A stretch of DNA of 26,718 nucleotides. It comes from Collinsella sp. (lineage in GTDB: Bacteria > Actinomycetota > Coriobacteriia > Coriobacteriales > Coriobacteriaceae). Shown here piece by piece: positions 23,036 to 26,718 of this stretch (the first letter of the stretch is position 1; each line of letters starts with the position of its first letter). The stretch spans positions 1 through 26,718 of the forward strand of contig JAIIWC010000020.1 in assembly GCA_022745215.1 (NCBI GenBank). Direction: 5' to 3'. The notes under the pieces were generated by a model. It did not search any database. It had not been told where the DNA came from and saw only the letters and a program-made list of their open reading frames with translations. Both the position numbers and the translations under genes were made by a program.

Positions 23036-23052
23036 GGGGTCCCCGCCATAAT
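23024..23052 (+). promoter_or_regulatory. Predicted rplJ-rplL promoter
   Basis: TTGACC (23024-23029) and CATAAT (23047-23052) are 17 bases apart. Transcription would begin near 23060, just before the L10 leader. The -35 box lies within the right end of the palindromic element. Confidence 0.65.
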
Positions 23053-23077
23053 ACTTTCGGTTCACGCACGAATCCGC

Positions 23078-23158
23078 TGCCAGAGACAGCCGGCGCAAAC
23101 GGGTCTTACCCGCGAGCTTAATGGGATATCCCGCCAGCCGAGGTGGTCGAGTAGATAT
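23078..23158 (+). ncRNA. Ribosomal protein L10 leader
   Basis: The segment contains the hallmark elements of the L10 leader RNA: AGAGACAGCCGG near 23082-23093, a short hairpin, CTTAAT (23117-23122) and CCCGCCAGCCGAGGT ending near 23144. L10(L12)4 binds this structure and represses its own operon. It lies directly after the promoter and before an attenuator-like terminator. Confidence 0.8.
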
Positions 23159-23166
23159 GTCTTCTC

Positions 23167-23203
23167 GCCCCCGTCGCTCATGCAGCGCGGGGGCTTTCTT
23201 TTT
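23167..23203 (+). terminator. Attenuator terminator in rplJ leader
   Basis: GCCCCCG (23167-23173) pairs with CGGGGGC (23188-23194), with an inner CGCT/AGCG stem, followed by TTTCTTTTT. It sits between the L10 leader and rplJ, where it can couple L10 binding to termination (known for L10 leaders; inferred here). Confidence 0.8.
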
Positions 23204-23268
23204 GGACATGCCCCCGTCACGTCCTTGTGGCGGACCGTGCCCGGAAAGAATTCGAGGAGGTGTAATTC

Positions 23269-23790
23269 ATGCCCCAGCAGTACAAAATCGACAAGGTTGC
23301 AGAGATCGAGTCTCGTATCGCCGAGAACGCCGGTCTGTTCGTCGTCAACTACAACGGTCTGACGGTTAAGCAGGCTCAGGAGCTGCGTCATCAGCTTCGC
23401 GAGTGCGGCGCCGAGATGAAGGTCTACAAGAACAACCTGGTCAAGATCGCTCTCAAGAACCAGGAGCAGCCCGAGCTCGACGAGATTCTCGCCGGCCCCG
23501 TCGCTTATGTGTTCTACGAGACCGAGCCGGTCGAGGCCGCTAAGGCCCTTAAGGACTTCTCCGCTAAGTCCAAGGGCGTCCTTGAGATCAAGGGCGGTAT
23601 CTCCGACGGCAAGGCCGTTTCCGCTGATGATGTTAAGGCTATCGCCGAGCTGCCCACCAAGGACCAGCTTCTCGGCCAGATCGCCGGTCTCATCTCCGGT
23701 TTCGCTCGCGACATCGCTGTCTGCGTCAACGGCGTTTCCTCTGGTCTCGCTCGTTCGATCCAGCAGGTCTCCGAGCAGAAGGCAGCCTAG
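23269..23790 (+). CDS. rplJ: 50S ribosomal protein L10
   Basis: L10 anchors the L7/L12 dimers to the ribosomal stalk on 23S rRNA. The 173-residue product is of normal length. Its N-terminal rRNA-binding domain (about residues 1-130) includes GLTVKQAQELRHQLRECGAEMKVYKNNLVKIAL and ELPTKDQLLGQIAGLI; the C-terminal helix (about 145-173) binds L12 dimers. A GAGGAGGTG site lies 5-6 bases before the ATG. It is the first gene of an operon with rplL and is preceded by the autoregulatory leader. Codons are strongly biased, as expected for a highly expressed gene. Confidence 0.98.
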   Translation: MPQQYKIDKVAEIESRIAENAGLFVVNYNGLTVKQAQELRHQLRECGAEMKVYKNNLVKIALKNQEQPELDEILAGPVAYVFYETEPVEAAKALKDFSAKSKGVLEIKGGISDGKAVSADDVKAIAELPTKDQLLGQIAGLISGFARDIAVCVNGVSSGLARSIQQVSEQKAA

Positions 23791-23804
23791 TCGCTGTTTT
23801 CACC

Positions 23805-23873
23805 TGCGGCGGCAACGCCGCACCCCTGGCGCATTCGCGCCGTGTTTTAACTGATCTCCGTGCATTTGCACGG
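23805..23873 (+). promoter_or_regulatory. Three hairpins between rplJ and rplL
   Basis: Stems occur at 23805-23822 (TGCGGCG, GCAA loop), 23828-23841 (GGCGC/GCGCC followed by GTGTTTT) and 23858-23873 (CCGTGC/GCACGG). They lie in the gap before rplL and may adjust the higher L7/L12 dose through mRNA processing or stability; the second could act as a weak terminator. Confidence 0.5.
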
Positions 23874-23892
23874 AAACCGAAAGGACTTAGAA

Positions 23893-24270
23893 ATGGCTAA
23901 GCTTACCACCGATGAGATCATCGATGCTCTTAAGGAAATGACCCTTCTCGAGGCTTCCGAGCTCGTCAAGGCTATCGAGGACACCTTCGGCGTTTCCGCC
24001 GCTGCTCCTGCTGCTGTTGTCGCCGCTCCTGCTGCTGGCGCTGCTGAGGCCGAGGAGAAGACCGAGTTTGACGTCGTGCTCGAGGGCTTCGGCGACAACA
24101 AGATCCAGGTCATCAAGGCCGTCCGTGAGCTCACCAACCTTGGCCTGAAGGAGGCCAAGGAGGTCGTCGAGGGCGCTCCCAAGGCTGTTCTCGAGGGTGC
24201 CAAGAAGGAGGACGCCGAGGCTGCCAAGGAGAAGCTCGAGGCTGCTGGCGCTGCTGTCACCCTCAAGTAA
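23893..24270 (+). CDS. rplL: 50S ribosomal protein L7/L12
   Basis: L7/L12 forms the flexible stalk that recruits translation GTPases. The 125-residue product has the N-terminal dimerisation domain (MAKLTTDEIIDALKEMTLLE, about residues 1-35) and an Ala/Pro/Val-rich hinge (about 36-55). A C-terminal domain (about 56-125) carries the factor-binding segment KIQVIKAVRELTNLGLKEAKEVVEGAPK. AAAGGA lies 7 bases before the ATG. A strong terminator follows, so the operon ends here and does not run into rpoB as in many bacteria. Confidence 0.98.
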   Translation: MAKLTTDEIIDALKEMTLLEASELVKAIEDTFGVSAAAPAAVVAAPAAGAAEAEEKTEFDVVLEGFGDNKIQVIKAVRELTNLGLKEAKEVVEGAPKAVLEGAKKEDAEAAKEKLEAAGAAVTLK

Positions 24271-24298
24271 TCAGGCTCTCTCGCCAGATTTCTTTGCA

Positions 24299-24331
24299 GA
24301 CGGGGTTCGCATTGCGAGCCCCGTCTTTTTT
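24299..24331 (+). terminator. Terminator of rplJL operon
   Basis: GACGGGG (24299-24305) pairs with CCCCGTC (24319-24325), extended by an inner TCGC/GCGA stem, and is followed by six T. It separates rplL from galU. Confidence 0.92.
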
Positions 24332-24475
24332 CGTTTTGATCTCTCGGCAGCTACTGCTCGGCGCATGCCCGACGGTCCTCCAGGGGCAATAAAATTGCGC
24401 TATTCAAGCAATAATTTGCGTTGACCTGCTGAAGAATTGTCTTTGCCTTGTAGTGATACATGGTTTCGGCAGTAA

Positions 24476-24539
24476 GATACTTCGGTATCGCAATTTGGTC
24501 TGCGGCTGTGTGCCGCACGCATGAGGCGCCTGTGCGCCT
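24476..24539 (+). promoter_or_regulatory. Three consecutive leader hairpins before galU
   Basis: GATAC-TTCG-GTATC (24476-24489), GCGGC-N5-GCCGC (24502-24516) and AGGCGC-N4-GCGCCT (24524-24539) lie in a row immediately before the galU ribosome-binding site. The first has a stable UUCG loop. No clear promoter is seen; TTGACC at 24421-24426 is a possible -35. Confidence 0.45.
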
Positions 24540-24560
24540 GCGAAAGGATCTTTGAATAAC

Positions 24561-25469
24561 ATGAAGGCAATCATCCCCGCCGCCGGTCTTGGCACGCGTT
24601 TTCTGCCTGGCACCAAGTGCACGCCTAAAGAGATGCTTCCGGTGCTCGACAAGCCCGTTATCCAGTATGTCGTCGAGGAGGCACTCGACCCCGAGGAGGT
24701 CGATGACGCCATCATCGTTACCTCTCCTGGTAAGCCCGAGCTGCTGAGCTACTTCCAGCCCGATCGTTCGCTCGAGAACCTGCTGCGCGAGCGCGGCAAG
24801 AACGCTTACGCCGACGCCGTCGCCCATGCGGGCGGCATGCCGGTCGACTTCCGCTACCAGTACGAGCCCAAGGGCCTCGGCCATGCTATTCGCTCTGCTG
24901 CCGACGCCGTGGCAGGGGAGAACTTCTTGGTTCTTCTGGGCGACTACGTTGTACCTAACCGCGACATTTGCGACAAGATGCTCGCCGTTTCCAAGGAGCA
25001 CGGTGGCGCTTCGGTTATCGCCGTCGCTGCTTGCTCGCCCGAGGAAGTCAGCCGCTACGGCGTTATCGCCGGCGAGCGCGTCGGTTCGCTCGAGGGTGCC
25101 GAGGACGTTGCCGATGCCGAGCCGGGCGCTGTCTGGCGCATCGGCGGTCTGGTCGAGAAGCCCGCTCCCGAGGCTGCTCCGTCCAACCTTTACATCGTCG
25201 GTCGCTACCTGCTGAGCCCGCTGGTCATGGACCTGCTGGCAGATCAGCAGGCCGGCAAGGGTGGCGAGATCCAACTCACCGACGCCATGGCCCGTTCGCT
25301 CGACCGCGAAGCCATGTACGCCGTCGTCATCGACCCGCTGTCGGGCTACGACACCGGCACTCCCTCTGGCTGGATGGCCACCAACGCCCTCATGGCTGCA
25401 AGCGACCCCCGCTTTGCCGATGCCTTCTGGGACGCCATCGACGAGCGCGGCGGCTTGATGCGCAAGTAA
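24561..25469 (+). CDS. galU: UTP-glucose-1-phosphate uridylyltransferase
   Basis: GalU makes UDP-glucose from UTP and glucose-1-phosphate for cell-envelope glycans and the Leloir pathway. The 302-residue product has the nucleotide-binding motif PAAGLGTRFLPGTKCTPKEMLPV at its N-terminus (8-30), YEPKGLGHAI and LLGDY in the core, and GGEIQLTDAM followed by GYDTGTPSGW. Length is usual for bacterial GalU. I chose the ATG at 24561; AAAGGA lies 12 bases upstream, which is long, and an in-frame TTG three codons earlier lies only 3 bases from it, so the exact start is uncertain. It sits alone between terminators, splitting rplJL from rpoB. Confidence 0.95.
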   Translation: MKAIIPAAGLGTRFLPGTKCTPKEMLPVLDKPVIQYVVEEALDPEEVDDAIIVTSPGKPELLSYFQPDRSLENLLRERGKNAYADAVAHAGGMPVDFRYQYEPKGLGHAIRSAADAVAGENFLVLLGDYVVPNRDICDKMLAVSKEHGGASVIAVAACSPEEVSRYGVIAGERVGSLEGAEDVADAEPGAVWRIGGLVEKPAPEAAPSNLYIVGRYLLSPLVMDLLADQQAGKGGEIQLTDAMARSLDREAMYAVVIDPLSGYDTGTPSGWMATNALMAASDPRFADAFWDAIDERGGLMRK

Positions 25470-25489
25470 GCCTTCGGTCATCGACATTT

Positions 25490-25522
25490 ACGGGCGTGGA
25501 CCTCGGTTCGCGCCCGTTTTTT
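25490..25522 (+). terminator. Terminator of galU
   Basis: ACGGGCG (25490-25496) pairs with CGCCCGT (25511-25517), and the stem is followed by a run of T to 25522. The loop is 14 bases. Confidence 0.85.
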
Positions 25523-25553
25523 ATAAGAGCTGCGATTGCCGCCTCTCTGTTCA

Positions 25554-25608
25554 CAGAAAATATATGAACAGGTGTTCGATACGCATATATCTACCTGCAT
25601 TTTTTCTG
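25554..25608. repeat. Imperfect AT-rich palindrome upstream of rpoB
   Basis: CAGAAAA (25554-25560) and TTTTCTG (25602-25608) flank ATATATG and CATATAT segments, giving a broken dyad of 55 bases. It lies upstream of the presumed rpoB promoter and could be a regulatory site. Confidence 0.35.
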
Positions 25609-25655
25609 TCGAAAAACTTTGCTACTCCAAAAACTCAATCGCGTCAAGGCTTTTC

Positions 25656-25683
25656 TTGCCCAACGGTCGGTACCTGATAAACT
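25656..25683 (+). promoter_or_regulatory. Candidate rpoB promoter
   Basis: TTGCCC (25656-25661) and TAAACT (25678-25683) are 16 bases apart. The leader to the rpoB GTG would be about 65 nt. Confidence 0.45.
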
Positions 25684-25756
25684 ATTAGGTTGCGATAACT
25701 GGCGAAGCTATGCCTCGCCAACCCACCGAGCATTTCCGTGAAGGAGGAAAAACCTG

Positions 25757-26718
25757 GTGACCTACGCATACACTGCCACTGAGCGCAAGCGCGTCAGCTT
25801 CGGGAAAATCCCGGAGGCCATGGAGCTCCCCAACCTTATCTCTGTTCAAAGGGAATCCTTTGAGCGTTTTAAGGACGAGGGCCTTCGTGAGGCGTTCAAG
25901 GAATCCAGCCCCATCCAGAGCCAGAACCATGTTCTCGAGGTTACCTTCGGCGAGCATCAGTTCGGCGACCCCGCGCACACCGTCGAGGAGTGCCGCGAGA
26001 AGGACATGACCTATCAGGCCCCGCTTCTGACCGACGTCCGTCTCACCAACAAGGAGACCGGCGAGATCAAGGAGCAGCTCGTCTTCATGGGCGACTTCCC
26101 CATGATGACCGATCAGGGCACCTTCATCATCAACGGTACCGAGCGTATCGTCGTCTCGCAGCTCGTCCGCTCCCCGGGCGTGTACTACAGCTCCGAGATG
26201 GATTCGGGCAAGCAGATCTACAAGGCCCAGATCATCCCGTCCCGCGGTGCCTGGCTTGAGTTTGAGGTCGACAAGCGCGACCAGCTCATGGTCTCCATCG
26301 ACCGTAAGCGCAAGCAGAGCGCCACGATGTTCCTGCGCGCCCTTGGCATCGCCGTCACCAACGACGACATCATCGAGCTGCTCGGTAACTCCGATGTGAT
26401 CAAGCGTACCCTGGAGCGCGACACCGCTCTCACTCGCGAGGACGCCCTCATCGAGATCTACCGTCGTCTGCGCCCGGGCGAGCCTCCCACCGTGGACGCT
26501 TCCCGCAGCCTGCTCGAGGGTCTGCTCTTTAACCCGCAGCGCTACGACCTGGCCCGTGTCGGTCGTTACAAGGTCAACAAGAAGCTCAACCTCACCACCG
26601 AGGAAGAGGTCACGGTGCTCACCGACGAGGATATCGTCGCGACGCTGCGCTACCTCCTTTCCCTCGCTGCCGGCGAGCAGGGCTTCAAGGTCGACGACAT
26701 CGACCACTTCGGCAACCG
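25757..26718 (+). CDS. rpoB: RNA polymerase beta subunit, N-terminal part
   Basis: The frame is open from the GTG at 25757 to the window end, giving 320 codons of the beta subunit, which is about 1150-1200 residues in full. It starts VTYAYTATERKRVSFGKIPEAMELPNLISVQRESF and continues with the conserved FMGDFPMMTDQGTFIINGTERIVVSQLVRSPGVYYS and IIPSRGAWLEFEVDKRD segments of the beta1/beta2 lobes. AAGGAGG lies 9 bases before the GTG. It has its own promoter region after the galU terminator. It is truncated only by the window edge; rpoC should follow. The rifampicin-binding region lies beyond the end. Confidence 0.97.
   Translation, partial: MTYAYTATERKRVSFGKIPEAMELPNLISVQRESFERFKDEGLREAFKESSPIQSQNHVLEVTFGEHQFGDPAHTVEECREKDMTYQAPLLTDVRLTNKETGEIKEQLVFMGDFPMMTDQGTFIINGTERIVVSQLVRSPGVYYSSEMDSGKQIYKAQIIPSRGAWLEFEVDKRDQLMVSIDRKRKQSATMFLRALGIAVTNDDIIELLGNSDVIKRTLERDTALTREDALIEIYRRLRPGEPPTVDASRSLLEGLLFNPQRYDLARVGRYKVNKKLNLTTEEEVTVLTDEDIVATLRYLLSLAAGEQGFKVDDIDHFGN

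Overview
The window reads as chromosomal DNA of a GC-rich Gram-positive anaerobe of the class Coriobacteriia, most likely Collinsella or a close relative. This rests on overall gene style (strong Shine-Dalgarno sites, GTG starts, GC-rich third positions), a fused FeoA-FeoB protein, abundant PTS sugar genes and an L10-type leader before rplJL. The species assignment is inference; no rRNA is present. I see no phage, plasmid, transposase, tRNA or CRISPR.

Layout. Positions 1-4531 lie mostly on the minus strand: an orphan substrate-binding lipoprotein, an HTH-WYL regulator, asnS and a stand-alone glucose-type EIIA, the last two with clear terminators. From 4776 an alpha/beta hydrolase faces a GntR-type regulator. 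That regulator is divergent from a DDAH-like guanidine hydrolase and an APC amino-acid permease, which together look like a small arginine or methylarginine uptake and hydrolysis module. A 697-bp gap (9048-9744) is packed with structured repeats and leads to a fused feoAB behind tandem operator-like repeats. Positions 12420-16447 hold an alpha-glucoside-type module: EIICB permease, RpiR regulator and GH4 6-phospho-glycosidase, resembling the Bacillus malP/malR/malA set. The EIICB has no EIIA domain, so the separate EIIA may serve it. Then come an unrecognised membrane protein, a SotB-like MFS exporter, an intracellular GH13 amylase joined to a hypoxanthine/uracil DNA glycosylase, an uncharacterised flavodoxin-like protein and a class I aminotransferase. 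The right end is the ribosomal/RNA polymerase cluster: L10 leader, rplJ, rplL, then galU inserted before rpoB, which runs off the window.

The most unusual content is between the genes. There is a 62-bp tandem array of hairpins (9302-9563), two copies of a hairpin element with constant outer arms and different but self-complementary inner arms (9215-9282 and 18751-18817), and a 221-bp near-palindrome whose right end contains the -35 box of the rplJ promoter (22815-23035). There is also a 70-nt hairpin whose departures from perfect pairing are mostly G.U when read on the plus strand (5688-5757). These look like families of dispersed structural repeats; their function is unknown to me.

Most long antisense reading frames in this GC-rich window are shadows of the real genes and are left out.
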